This document shows, one piece after another, positions 45,183-57,939 of a stretch of DNA of 64,000 bases. The stretch spans positions 5,378,081 through 5,442,080 of the forward strand of contig VZRN01004407.1 of NCBI GenBank assembly GCA_013397935.1, given 5' to 3'. Position 1 is the stretch's first letter. Each line of letters opens with the position of its first letter. The position numbers and the translations under genes are program-made. Under the pieces are notes generated by a model. That model was not told the DNA's origin. It made no database searches and worked only from the letters and a program-made list of their open reading frames with translations. The DNA comes from Dasyornis broadbenti (Eukaryota > Chordata > Aves > Passeriformes > Dasyornithidae).

Positions 45183-45372
45183 TGCAATTGCAAAATACAT
45201 TTTGGAGTTGACATTTTCCTTCTCTGACTTTGTGGAATAGGATCTAGAGAAACATCAAGAAGAGACTAATGATCTTTTTTTTTTCTGCCAGTAAATTATC
45301 ATTTCCATATCTGCTTTCTTGCTTGCTCGTTTTACCTTCTTTGCAAGATTAACTCTGATTTTTCTGTAACAG

Positions 45373-45483
45373 GCACATAGTTGTCTGTGGTCACATAACA
45401 CTTGAAAGTGTGTCCAACTTCTTGAAGGACTTCCTGCACAAGGATAGGGATGATGTCAATGTAGAAATCGTCTTTCTGCATAA
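45373..45483 (+). CDS. KCNMA1: KCNMA1 exon: start of RCK1, Ca2+/Mg2+ site residues
   Basis: The first G completes the Lys codon from either alternative S6 exon. The exon reads HIVVCGHITLESVSNFLKDF, then LHKDRDDVNVEIVFLH, and ends AA of an Asn codon. This is the first beta strand and helix of the Rossmann-like RCK1 domain. D362 and D367 (RCK1 high-affinity Ca2+ site) and E374 (low-affinity Mg2+ site) are present. The acceptor is TGTAACAG and the donor TAA|GTAAGT. If both or neither of the upstream alternative exons is used, the shifted frame meets a stop inside this exon, which makes it the checkpoint for correct splicing. Confidence 0.96.
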
Positions 45484-47277
45484 GTAAGTAATATTTCAAG
45501 ATTGATTTTGTAATCTGTTATTAAAACTCATAGAATTAAACCATATCTTATGGGAAGACAGAGAGTCTTTCAAGCTCCAAATGACCATAAAATTAATATT
45601 TACAATTACGTTTATTAACAGTATGTCTTGAGATAAATTGGGGGGGGGGGTCCTGCATTTTTCATAACCCTACTAACTATATATATGTTTCAAGCAGACA
45701 GACTTCAGAGTCTTTAGAGTTGTGTAATCTGTGAGGTAGATAGCTAAATGCAAAGTTGAAGTGGGGATCAGATTATGAAATAAAAAATATTGAAATGCAA
45801 ATAAATGCATCAGAGATTTTTTTTAGTGGTAAATATTCCAAGGGAAACTACCAAAATCAGTTAAACCAGTAAAGCTAATGAAAAATACTGTATGTTGTAC
45901 AAACTTATGGTATCTGAAAATACCTTTTCACCCTGGATTTCCCTAGGAAGAATGCTTATTTCAATTTGCAGAATATTTATAAAATGAAAAATGTAGGTGC
46001 AGATGTAGATAATTTACAAATATATTGATGATAGGAATGAAAATCTTGTCTTGTTGATAATCAGTACTGCTCTTTATTATGTTATATATACATACCTGCA
46101 TACTCTTAGTATCTTGCATTTTTCAGATGTGGAATTTGGAAAGGTGTCTTAAGGTGGTTGGTGTTTCTTGTAGGCTCTGCCATTAACCTGCAATGATGTG
46201 TAACACAATATTAAATAGCCATGCCTGGGGAGGAACTGCTAGAAAAAGCCATAGGATAGGAGACAGTATCTTTTCTGCTCTGTAATGGCATCTGTTTAGA
46301 AGTATTGCAAGCTATGAATGAGTAATATTTTTACATTCAGCAACACTGTACTTTTTGTCAAAGAAAATGATTAAAAAGTTAAGGAATCATTTGTGATGAT
46401 TTAACAGTGGGTGCTGAAAACTAAGAATCAGCAGCACTTGCACAATTTTTTCATCTAGTCCTTTCAATTTGAACTAGAGATAATATCCTCAAGTAACTAC
46501 TTCATTTGTTTGCATTCCCTCTCTATGTAATAACAAGTGACTGTGAGAGGAAATTGGAGATCAAGATTCCCAGAGTGAAAATGTACGGTGATAGGAATCA
46601 GGAAACTGCATACTCACATGAAAGGAGTTTAGCACCTTGCTACTTGTTTGTGCCTGTGTAGCTATTAAATCCCTTCTGTTTTAATGAGTGGCACCAGAAA
46701 AGATATTTACAGGGTTGGTGCCACATTGTGTAATTGACTGTAATCCATTTAATTTTTCTTTTGTTTCTGGAAAAATGAAATGAGACAGTCACAGCATCAT
46801 TCTGTTTGTTTTAATTGTAGCTCATACAGGCCCCAGGGTCTTTGGTTTCTTTTTCTGGTTTTTGGTGGTCTTGCATTGAGCTCTTTTATTCAACACAACT
46901 GTTTTGGGAATGGTGGGGACATGCAGAGGATGATTGTGATACTTTATCATTTCTGGGTGGAATGCTGGGAGAGGATGCTTTCAACTGTTTGTCCCCATAC
47001 TTCAGGATTCACATCGCTTGGAAACGTACACACGGTGAATATGGAGAGTAGCAGAACAAGGTGGGCCAGAAGCACTGTACACAGAATTAAGGCAGTGAAA
47101 GCAATGTAGTACTTTTTAAACTATGGAACACTTGTTTCCACACCACAAAAAAAGCATCAGCAGAAGTCTGAAAACCTAAAATAAATAAATATCTGGTTTT
47201 GTAAATGCAGGAAATGGAGCAGTTATGGAAATTGACTTCTTGTTTGCTCTTGTGTTTTCTTCCTCTTTCCAATGCAG
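45484..47277 (+). other. KCNMA1: Intron in RCK1 (first)
   Basis: This 1,794-bp AT-rich intron has a G11 run at 45640-45650. The acceptor region from about 47230 is a T/C-rich tract ending AATGCAG. Open frames at 46780-47109 are chance frames without family resemblance. Confidence 0.85.
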
Positions 47278-47383
47278 TATCTCCCCTAACCTTGAGCTGG
47301 AAGCTCTTTTTAAGCGACACTTCACTCAGGTGGAATTTTATCAGGGTTCAGTCCTTAATCCCCATGACCTGGCGAGAGTGAAG
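47278..47383 (+). CDS. KCNMA1: KCNMA1 exon: RCK1, Mg2+ site E399
   Basis: The first T completes Asn380, followed by 35 codons: ISPNLELEALFKRHFTQVEF, then YQGSVLNPHDLARVK. E399 (in QVEFYQG) is the second cytosolic ligand of the Mg2+ site shared with the voltage sensor of a neighbouring subunit. The donor is AAG|GTAACA, phase 0. The track frame running past the donor into the intron is not real coding sequence. Confidence 0.96.
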
Positions 47384-48797
47384 GTAACAGCTCTGTTGTT
47401 TTGTTCGCCTACTAACTGATCTTTTCCTAACTACTCCTTGCATTAGTTGGGAAAAAAAAACCAAAACACTAAAGCCCTTCTTCATGTAACCCCAAAAGAA
47501 TGTTTTTCCATCTCAGTTAACTTCAGTATTAAGTTATATCTATCCTTGTAAACTGTTTTTTCCCTATATCTTTAGATCTACATTGTATTTCCCTATATAT
47601 TTAGATCTACATAGATTCAAAGCTACAGCAAGTGACCTAAGATACATTGTCTGCTATTCCATTGAACTCTTCATGAATTTTTCATTGACGTTTTGTTCAA
47701 GAGTCTATTTTACATCATTGTTTGATATAGCAGAATACAGTAATTGCTTGAAATGCTGTTGTCTTAACTCATCAGAACAATTTCAAATTTTTTTTTCACC
47801 TTCTAAACCCTTTTTCTATTGTCTAGAATCCTGAAAGAGAAATGCAACTTAGGATTTTTGGGAGATAAAATTAGATAGTTTTGTTATCTGGAATTTATAA
47901 ATGGTAAATTATTTCATTCTCTTAAAGCATGAAACTTTGGAAAAAAAAAAAAAAGGAAAAACAAGTCAGATACATCATTAACTCTTCTGTTTCTTTTTCC
48001 CCCAATGGAATGTAAACTGGCTACTTAAGCCAAGAATATTTTAGAACAATGTTATTAACACCTTTTGGAGTACTAATCATGTCTTTTGTCCATTTTGGCT
48101 GCAGAAATTGCTCAAGCTTTTGTAGCCCAGTGCCCACTGTTTCAGTTCATCAGAACATGTTCTAATTATGACCATAAAAACTAATGTTCTGTATTCCAGC
48201 CTTCTTTGTGTTGTTACTTGGTTGTATACACTGGAAAATACTTTTTTCATCTGCTTTGAGTTCTGTAAAGCTCAGATTTGTGTGAATCTAGAGGTCCTGT
48301 GAATAGATCACTTGTCCTCCTCTTGCTTTCTAGATCTGGTGCTCAGATTCTAGATCAGTTCAGCCACCTCTTCCTGTCTTCTTGAATAGGAAGTTACTTA
48401 AATTCCCAACAAAGCTGCAGGACTTGTGGGAGCACTGTACTGATGTAACAGGATCTTTCTATGGATTTAGAAGTCTAAATTCCAGTATCTGGTTACAGAA
48501 GATTAACATTACCACCTTTGTGTCTTAGCTGATACAAAGTAAGAGTCGTCAATTGAACTGCTGACCTGATTGGATTGTCATAACCAAGTTTCAAGAAATT
48601 CTGAGTGTACACGAGAGTCATTGTAATCACTGGCATGAGCTCATATTAGCCTAGAAACATTTTTGATTAGTTTTTGATTGTTGAGAAGTGACACTCACAC
48701 TCATGCAGCCAGTGCTGGATTCCCTGATACTTTATGAGGAAAGAAGAGCTGGAAAGAGATGTTGCTATATATGTTTCCTTTTTCTTTGGTGTCTCAG
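47384..48797 (+). other. KCNMA1: Intron in RCK1 (second)
   Basis: This 1,414-bp intron contains a two-copy 29-bp tandem duplication at about 47560-47614 and an A-run near 47940-47954. It is otherwise unique AT-rich sequence. It ends GGTGTCTCAG. Confidence 0.85.
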
Positions 48798-48880
48798 ATA
48801 GAGTCAGCAGATGCGTGCCTAATCCTTGCCAATAAATACTGCGCTGACCCAGATGCTGAAGATGCCTCCAATATTATGAG
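48798..48880 (+). CDS. KCNMA1: KCNMA1 exon: RCK1 core
   Basis: The 83-bp exon carries 27 codons, IESADACLILANKYCADPDA, then EDASNIM, plus AG of an Arg codon. This is the conserved RCK1 core strand (CLILANKYC) and the following loop. The donor is GAG|GTAAAC, weaker at +5 and +6. Sequence matches other vertebrate Slo1 fully as far as I can recall. Confidence 0.96.
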
Positions 48881-51027
48881 GTAAACTTCATAGTTTTTAA
48901 TAGCTTTTTGGTTCTTAACTCTGATTATCTGATAGATTTAAAGAACAGTGTAGGATATTTTCTTTTTTAGAGGACAAATTAAAAGATCCTCACAAAAGTC
49001 CAGAGGTGAGAATACCCTAAATTCCTACCTCAGCCATTTAATTTATCTGCTTTAGAGTGTGTCAGAAGTGACTTGGAGCACAAGCTTTGGTACTCTTAGT
49101 CATTTTGTAGGACCTGGGGTTTGAGTATTCATAGCTGAATGCAGAGAGGAAAGGGAATGCAGTTAGGTTGTTGCAACAAATGATTACATGAGCCATGCAC
49201 TGCATGGACTGCTGTCAAAGATGGGCAGAAACACCCTTCAGCACTTCATACCCCGTGCTCCTTGGTGGATCTGCTGCTTCTAGTAATGTGCTGCTCGGGG
49301 GATAGCGAAGTACACAAGGGAGTTGTCTCCTGTCTCCATCCTGCTTTTTTTACACTAAAGATAAATCATTGCTTGTTTTGATTGACAAGGCATTTACCAC
49401 ATTAGGGACCACCAGATCTCCTTCTGCTTTCCTCCTTAGAGTCTCTGAAGGAAGGAGATGAAACAGTCAGTCTGTAGGTAGCAGCTAGAGTTACAACAAA
49501 CCTAAGGCATTCAATTTTTCGTTTTGTTCGTACAACCCTAATTTTAATGAGTCCTGTCTCCTTTTTAAAATTAAAATCCCAGTCAGTGATTGTTTAAAAG
49601 TTCTCTAATATTGAATTTGCCAGTGTTATTAACAAACTTTACTGGCTCATCTGATGTTTACATGCTGTGTATTGAAGGAAGGGGAGAAATAAAAAAGTAG
49701 CACTAAAGTTGCTCATTTGGAAAACTTCCACGGTGTGGAAGGAAGGGATGTAGCTATCTGAGAAAGATAAAAGGATAAAAATATACCTAGTTTCGTTTTA
49801 CAAACGCGGTTTGAGTTGCAATGCAAGAAACTTTATTTTGACATTGATTGCATAAATACATTTAAAAATATTCCAGTTGCAGATTGGTGCAGTCTTAATA
49901 GATTTAATACATTTAATGTAATAAAATGCAAAAATTTTAATGTGAGAGTAGAATTCTCTTGTGTTTTTTCACAATATAACTAAAAAAATTTAAATGATTT
50001 ATTAAGCAATTCAGCAAGAAATGGAAAATTAGAAGGAAGACTTATTAAAATAATGCCGTTTTTAAATGTTTTCCGTTATATGTGCTTCAAAGCAAAATCC
50101 AGACCAGTAGTTTACAAGATGCTTTCTACAAAATAGCAGTGTGAACACTTATGGCATTCAGTCTTATGAGACTGATGATTCCTTAATAAGTCAGATATTT
50201 TTTCATTGTTTTACCTTCTTTTTCTACCTTTAGTTTTTAAATACAAAACTTATTTTTTGAGCTTTTACTCTCTTCAATTTTGCTCAGTGCTTTTTTATAG
50301 CACATTAATTCACACGTTTCTCAAACATTTTTCTTTCCAGCCACTTACAATCTGTACAGAGATGAATATATCTTAGATTTATGAAGTAATTAAGAATGCA
50401 GAAAATGTGCAGATTATGAAAGTAGCCCCTTATTTTATAAATTCAGCATTCAGATATCAGTTTTGATATTGATCTTTGGATTAATCCATAAAAATTAAGA
50501 TGAATTGGCATGTGTAACACAAAATCATTTTTTAAAGTGTTTAGGTATGATGAATGTGTAGCAGCTATAAATAAATAATATATGATGGGGCAGAAAGAAA
50601 ATAATTTTCTCAGATATTTATCATTGGAAAACTTGATCACTTATATTGATTCAATGACACGAAGATAATCACTGAGAATGATGTAATAATTCCAATTGCA
50701 TTATTTTCCTAACAGAATGAGTATCTGAACAGAGCTGCTAAAACAAGTGTCTTTTCCTGCAACCTCCATAAGAGCAAAATATTCAACTGAATAACTCCTG
50801 AGGTTTATTGTTCTCTAGTACTGACCACTAGTTCTTAACTCAGTTTGATTACGTGTAAATATTGCATAGGTCTGACATCAGTCAGTTTGCTTTATATGCA
50901 GATGAACTAGGAGGTACAGTTTTGATTGTGGGACTTGACAGCACAGTAAAATAGAGGTATTTGGATGCGTTATCCAAATACCCCATCAGTTAAAAATTAC
51001 TTTAATAGTTCTTCCTTTTCTTTTTAG
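48881..51027 (+). other. KCNMA1: Intron in RCK1 (third)
   Basis: A 2,147-bp AT-rich unique sequence with no recognised repeat or gene. The acceptor is CTTTTCTTTTTAG. Confidence 0.85.
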
Positions 51028-51097
51028 AGTTATTTCAATAAAGAATTATCATCCGAAGATAAGAATTATCACTCAGATGTTGCAGTACCACAATAAG
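51028..51097 (+). CDS. KCNMA1: KCNMA1 exon: RCK1, N449 region
   Basis: The first A completes Arg443, followed by VISIKNYHPKIRIITQMLQY and HNK. N449 (in SIKNYH) is known to contact the Ca2+ bowl of the neighbouring subunit in the gating ring. At 70 bp this is one of the shortest exons in the window. The donor is AAG|GTAATG, phase 0. Confidence 0.95.
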
Positions 51098-52805
51098 GTA
51101 ATGTGATGGCCAGTGTTTCTTCTCAGAGATTTTTTTCTGTGTTGTATTCACTCATACATAATTTTTCTAGTTCCATTTACAGCAAGCGTTTTTCTTACCA
51201 AACTAAGATGTCTTAATAAGCCTTGTCATGTACCCAGTTACAAAGTAATTTAGTTTTCTTTATATATGCAAGGGACTTTATCAAAATCTTGACATTTATT
51301 AGTTGCCTAGGATCTAATTCTCAAAGCTACAGTGTCCATAGCTGCTATTGAGTTCACGTGGCCTTTTACCTCTTAGCTTCTATAAGTTTTGCTCTTACTA
51401 TCTTATTGGAGGTTATTGTGATTTTTTGATTCTGGTGTGACGACGTAGACCTGAAATTTTCAAGCAGCAGATAAAAAAATAAATAAAATTTCATGGTTTT
51501 TAATACAAAACATAGTTCAGTTGTGGAATTTGGTGCTAAAGATATTGTGGAGTTCAAAATTACAAGTCCACTTTGGAAGGGAATTTTAAAAATGTGTTGA
51601 TGGTAAATTTTAAGCACCATGGTCATTTAAACACATGATGGTTTATTTAAACACAATGAAGTCAATTTATTCAATCTTGAGGTGAGGAAGTCTATAAACT
51701 GCTGACTAACAGGGTTAGGAAGAATATATCAGATAACACAGGACTCATATGTTACCTGCTTCTTTTATTATTTCTGAAAGAATTAACCACAGCCCAGCGT
51801 TTCAGAAAAAGCTTGACTGGGTAGATATTCAGTGAAATATGCAATAAACCTGGTACTAAGAAGTTTTGATAACAACGCCTTATATCTGTAACCTTTTGCT
51901 AGAACAAGAGCAACTGCTGTTGCCTGTTATGTCTTCTTCCTATATGTCATGGAAGAAGCCTGGCTTTCTATAGAATAAAAGCAAGGTGTTTCTCTGCTTT
52001 AAACAGGTTCAGAGCGGAAGATTTTTTAAATGCTGCAGTTTATATTTGCTGTTCCAATGTCTGTGTCTTCAAGAATAGCTTTTATCAAAGTGCTGAACTG
52101 TGATATTAACTTAGGAAGGGAAACAAAGATGAAAGCCTCTGTGCTTCCTTGTATCTATGCAAATGTAGAAGTTATGTGTCAGAGAAAATCCAACAGAGTT
52201 ATGCCAATAACTGAGCAATATTTATACTTGCCTAAGTGATCCATTTCAATACTGGAGGTGTGTCTTGATCAGTTATTTTCTTCATTCTATTCTTATAAAT
52301 AGCATTCTTAGAAAATAGTTTGGATTTTCACTGTTTAGTACTGTTCTTCAGGGTCGAAGAAATGAAATAGAAGACAGATGTTGTATATCTTTTTTAATTA
52401 CAGTATTCCTGAAAGGTTGCAGCTTCACATGAGTTGTAATCTAAGTTGTATTAGCTTTCTGTATGTGTGTTCTATCTCAGTCAGACAGTAGCTCCAAGTG
52501 CTGTAAAAGGAATACACAGAAGGGAAGGAAAGGTTTGCAATGTTCTGTTTGTTCAAGTGTGAGGATGGGCCTGACAGAGTGTCACAGCCTGCGTGTCTTG
52601 AGAAATGTAAGATTTTAACTCTAGTAGGTAAGAGTGGAACATTTCCTAGCATAGAATTAAGCTCTGAAACGCTTTGAGTGCTTCTGCCTACTCAGAAAAA
52701 GTCAAGAAAAAATCATTCACTGCTGTTTTCTTCAAAACCACACTGCATTTGAGAAAGTATTCCTGGTTCTTCACCTGTGGGATATTTTGTTTGTTTGTTT
52801 TCCAG
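51098..52805 (+). other. KCNMA1: Intron in RCK1 (fourth)
   Basis: A 1,708-bp AT-rich sequence with no recognised repeat or gene. It ends with TTTGTTTGTTTGTTTTCCAG, a strong pyrimidine tract. Confidence 0.85.
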
Positions 52806-52961
52806 GCCCATCTACTAAATATCCCAAGCTGGAACTGGAAAGAAGGGGATGATGCAATTTGTCTTGCTGAGCTGAAGCTGGGTTTCATAGCCCAGAGCTG
52901 CCTGGCACCAGGCCTTTCAACAATGTTAGCCAACCTCTTCTCCATGAGGTCATTCATAAAG
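52806..52961 (+). CDS. KCNMA1: KCNMA1 exon: RCK1, M513 region
   Basis: The 156-bp exon gives 52 whole codons, from AHLLNIPSWNWKEGDDAICL to MLANLFSMRSFIK. It includes M513 and R514 near the end. M513 supports the RCK1 Ca2+ site, and R514 is at the same site. Helices here form the assembly interface of the gating ring (AELKLGFIAQSCLAPGLST). The donor is AAG|GTAATG, phase 0. The reading frame is open upstream in the intron, but the AG acceptor and protein homology fix the start at GCC. Confidence 0.96.
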
Positions 52962-53156
52962 GTAATGCCTTGTCTCATTAGAACATATTAGTCTGCAATT
53001 CAGGTTGTCAGAAACTGGAGTAGAGAACATGACTCAAATGTGAAACAGATAGAAAGACATTAACAGGTTTTGCAAGACTAAATAAACCAGCACACGCTTC
53101 TATACAAAAGTTTTTTGCTGAAGAGTGGGCAATAAGCCAGGTTCTGTCAAGTTATG

Positions 53157-53246
53157 CTTTTATTTTTATTTTTTTATTTTTATAAAATTTTATTTTCTTT
53201 TTTAAAATTTTTATTTTTATTTTTATTTTTATTTTTATTTTTATTC
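53157..53246. repeat. (TTTTTA)n-type low-complexity tract
   Basis: T/A-only sequence whose last part, from about 53210, is a regular period-6 TTTTTA repeat. It is a simple repeat, about 200 bp after the M513 exon. Confidence 0.85.
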
Positions 53247-56200
53247 AGCAAGTGTCTGGCCTTTAAACTGTTTTCCAAAGCATCCCATTTCCAGGAAGAT
53301 ATTCCTGGCGTTTAATGGTTTTGCTTCCTTAGACAAACCAAATGTTTATGAGAAAAGGTGCTGCTGCTAAAACAAAAATGTGATTTATGTAAGTCCCGTA
53401 TATCAACAGAGTGCCCAGAAAAAGGGACTGATCACTTTTCCATCAAGTGATCAGTTGACCTCTGACTGTGAGTAAATAAGGAGCATGTGTTAGAATCGAA
53501 GCCCAAACTTCCCCCAGCATCATTCATGAATTTGTTTCTCCTCAGTCAAAGAGCTCTTTTGGTCTTAGATTGCAACATTTTAACCCAGTTATTCTTAGAC
53601 TTCTGTGGAAGCTGTACTGGTTGACTGGACCAAGGCCTCAATTGCAGCGATCAGGGCATCCTTCCTGTTGCCTTTCTGGGACACTGATTCCAAACATAAA
53701 GGGTGGGCACTTTCCAGTCTCATGGGTGTTATTGATGGGATGGGAAACACGAGTAAAAGGTAGACCATGATCCACTTCAAGTCCATTGTGCAAGTAAGCA
53801 AAAAATAAAAATAAAAGTACCCTGATGTCCTCAGATGACAAAGCCAGGACTGTTCTCTTAGAGGTGCCTATGTTGGTACAGGACAGTGAGTCTTTATTTG
53901 CTTCTTATAGAGTCCTGACATTATTATGAAGGTATCCTTAGAATACAGCAGGCTCCCATGTGTCAAAAATATTACATACTATTGCATTTAATTTAAAAAG
54001 GCCAGTTTTCAATATGGAAACAAGTCTAGGCGCTGCACTTTACTGCCTGCATTTACAGTATCTTCATCTTTATTTATCTTTATTCGCGTTCTGAAAAAAA
54101 ACCCCAACCGAAACAAAAAAAGGAAAGTTGTTCTACTTCAGCAAACCTGGAAACTGTCTGTGACTTAGCAGCATATGACCAGTTGGATAGTAATCCTTTA
54201 TACCTATATCCCAGAAGAAAACCATCTCTTGTGGACATCATTCTCCTTGCCAGTCAGTTCAGCTGCTCTCACTCTTGCCTGCTGGGGTAACACAAGACTC
54301 TCAGGAGTCTCAAACATTTGTAACAGTCACACTAATGTATGCAAATTGAGGCAACCTGTTGCATGAACTTGGTCTTGACATCAGAGTACACGTGAAAATT
54401 TTGCTCACCTTCTGTCTTTCCAAAATCAGAAGGAGTCAGTTTTCTCCTAAGGAGATCCACATACATGGATATCCTCAGAAGCCTCAGTCTTAAGTCAAGT
54501 TATTTTAGTACTGATTTTAAACAGTGAGAAAATTGATAGAGTCACCAAAAAAAGTGTATAAACGCATGACTACGGAGACACACAACATTCATTGACTGGA
54601 TTTTTAGCTAAAACATTTAAAGAAGTCAAAAACTGAACATGTACAGGTACCATATTTCCAGAAAATATATCATAACTACCATTTTCTTATCTAACTACTG
54701 CCATCGTGTTAGCCACCTTCAATCCCGTGTTTTCTTATTTTATTAGATCATTCTTATAATAGTTCCAGTACAGTTACAAATTGGATCTCACTGATAAACA
54801 CTTAAACTGAAGGCGCAGCTTTTCAAGGCGCTGTACAAATTACATCTGAGTATTCCTCTATATATAAAATTAGCATAAAAATAACCATGAATTTGATTTG
54901 GAGGAAGCTGTCGTTGTCAGTTTTGCTCTTGTGTGTGATTATATACAGTTATAAACAGAGTAGTGTACAGACTTACCTTAACTTGTGTGACTTCACATAC
55001 CATGTTCACATGGCGTTGGGACAAAAAATGCCATAAGGCAGTGCATTATGTTTGCAATACTCTGTTAGTACTTGTTAAAAATATGTTTGCCACTTACCTA
55101 AGAGTGAATTTTCTAGGCAAGAAAAATGCACATCTTCACGTCCAAAGATCTCTGACTAATTTAAAATCTGAAGCCAAATAAATGTACAAGAATCGAGACA
55201 CATTTCTTTATGTGAATCCAGCCTTTTTGGTGATAATAAAAGGTTTGTTTATTTAGCTGAAAGGATGTTCCCTCTCATGTCTGTCTTACTAAAAACTTGA
55301 CAAAGAAAACTTAGTGAATGGTGGCTGTGAATCAGCAGCGCATTGTAGGAGAGCAGCTACATTGATTAGAATTGCTAAAGAGGACTCTATTGGAGAGAAC
55401 TGTATCCATTCCCTAAAAGAGCTTTCACCCCTTTTCATTAAGAACATCGAATTTAAGTAGTTAGACCTTCATAAGTTCCTTGAGTAAACATTATTCGTGG
55501 AATCTCTCACCAGTCAGGAGGTTGCCAGGAAAATGTACATAAACTTCTGTATTTTTTAATGAAAGCTTGAAATGTGTGTTTGTTCCACCTCCATATCATG
55601 ATTAGAAAGTGATTTATTGTGCCATAAATGTTTGGTCATTCAGACAAAAATGAACATGATTCATGGTGACATTACACACATTTAACTCATTATGTGTTAC
55701 TTTACAGCAAAATTATTTGTGTAAACAGTCTGCTCAATGTTAGAAATAAAACAAACTAAGAAACCTCAAAATATTATATTTGTTCCTAATATTTTTCTTT
55801 TGGTTTTAGCGATGTAATCTCATATGGAACCTTTTATATTCTTTTTGGCACCAAACTGAACAAAAAGGAAATCAGCTCAAAAAGATTAAGGTTCTGTAAA
55901 CAGTTAAAGACAGCTAGATTGCACCAAACTATATGCTAGGGGAAAAAAAATCCACAAAATTTTACACCTGTAAACTTTATTTTAATAGTCCAGTCTTCTT
56001 TTAGCGCAGACTATTATCTTTGTATAAAAAAAAGAATTTAATGTCTTTATTAACTTTCACAGTCTCAGAAAAAGATGGAAATACTGTACCGTACTGCAAT
56101 TTCTGTATTGTTTGGATTAGTAAGTTCATACCAGAAGTCTCTCCATATGAGAAACATTGCAAAAAGCAGATAGATGGAGTAATAGGCAGAGGTGATCAAA

Positions 56201-57702
56201 TTTTGTCCCTGTATACAATTCTTCAAGCCAATCTAAGCATTGTTGCGTAATGAATAAAATGTGGAATGGGGTACTCGAGTGTAACACAAGTCCACAGCCT
56301 AATTAGTTTTGTCTTTGCTCTTTAGGTATGGCAGCCAGTACACCTCATTCAAGATCTGAAAAATTATCTAGAGCTGTCTCTATTATCCTCTAAGCTATTT
56401 TGAGAACAGGAATGTTTCATGCGTTCTTTTGGCAGCTTTTGCTCTCACCTACACATACACAACGCCCACATTACACTCCTTTCTAGTCCAGGCTGAAAGA
56501 GAGACATAATAAAGCCACACAGATTTACATCAGTTGGCTGCTTACCTACACTGATGAAACATATCAACTTTATTTTTGGCCACCTGGGCAGCCTTGGACT
56601 GTTTTAAAGTGTGAAACTGGAGTATGAACAGTGAATTCCTTGAAATATAGGAGGGCTTTAAAAGGGAGGTGAGAAGGAAATGCAATGTCTCAATTTATTG
56701 TGAGGTTCTTCAGGAAGCTGCATAGTAAAATGATTACATGATCCTTCTCACAGGACCTAGACCAAATATTAAATGTAGCCTGTTACCAAAGACATTTATC
56801 TTCAAACATCATATAAAGGTCTTTCTGACTGTGATGTTTTTAATCATTGATTCTGGGAATTAAAACCTGTTGTGGTTTAAAACTGTTTGCTGTTTACACG
56901 TATTATCAGTCCTTGTGGTAAGAGTATGTTTGTCTTGGGCTAAAGTCTACCATGGGATTGCATTTTCAGTCAATCATTTGAACAGATTAACACCAATATA
57001 TCTTTTGCCTCATGACTGGATAGAAATCTTGCCCTGTTTTGTAAATTTGAAACTATTAGAAGTAGAGCCTGTATGCCTTTCAGTTCAAATCCATCAAGGC
57101 CAGCATCTAATAAAGAATTAGATGTCATTATATTTCAAGAATACTCTCTCTGCCTTGACACAGATACACTACAAAATTCTGCATTAGTATTAATGAGGAA
57201 AAATGCATAAATCTAATTTGAAACTAGTACTAATCTTAATTAGAATATTTGATGTTTTATAAAATATACTTTTTTTATACAAATTTGAAAAATCATCCTT
57301 GCATACAGAAAGCTGTGAAAATAGTTGACTGAGACTGTAAAGTCTTCATAGTACTAGGGATATTCTTTAGCTTTGATTTTAGCAGACAATGAAATTGAGT
57401 AAAGAGGTAGTTGATAATTTATAGTACTTAAGGAAATGCAATTATAACACTGTAAATCTAAGAAGCTTCACGCTGTGACATGACCATAAGAACTGCTTTC
57501 AGCCAACTGTCTGTCAGATTTAGGTATCCCTATGTAAAGGCATAAGAAAACTAGACATTTACTCAAACAATTTGGGTGGACTGAAAGCATTATACGTGAA
57601 TGGGAGGAAATATTTAAACTACACTGCTTTCAATACACGCTTCCTTTTCAACGACCAATCAAGAATATTCAAGGGCATATCGACTTAGGACAAAGGGTTA
57701 GG

Positions 57703-57939
57703 GCTTTAAACTGGCAGAAGGCAGGATTGGATTAGGATGAAACTGTTTATTGTGAGGGTGGTGAGGCACTGGAACAGGTTGCCCAGAGAAGCTGTGGTTG
57801 CCTCATACCTGTCCAAGGCCAGTTGGATGGGGCTCTGAGCAACCTGGTCTAGTGGAAGGTGTCCCTGCCCTTGGACAGGTGGTTGGAATGAGATGGTCTT
57901 TAAGGTCCCTTCCAACCCAAACCATTCTATGATTCTGTG
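57703..57939 (+). mobile_element. CR1 LINE 3' end
   Basis: About 235 bp match the CR1 3' region: GTGAGGGTGGTGAGGCACTG, then GAACAGGTTGCCCAGAGAAG, then AAGGTCCCTTCCAACCCAAA and CCATTCTATGATTCTGTG at the end. It is a sense-oriented, strongly 5'-truncated copy without coding capacity. The 5' limit is approximate. Confidence 0.92.

Larger units (their letters stand above)
33670..45372 (+). other. KCNMA1: Intron between the alternative S6 exons and RCK1
   Basis: This 11,703-bp intron contains a possible LTR scrap at about 35986-36025, an A/C-rich stretch followed by A42 at 36813-36854, a short CR1 3' end at 38523-38602 and a GT/AT stretch near 45156-45180. An unexplained 63-codon frame lies at 42716-42907. 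It is otherwise unique AT-rich sequence with no recognised gene. The 300 bp after alternative exon b hold no further TGCATG. Confidence 0.82.

Noticed and set aside
53570..53841. Overlapping frames of 66-68 codons on both strands
   Set aside because: No family resemblance, no splice signals and no bias. Probably chance or an unrecognised old repeat.
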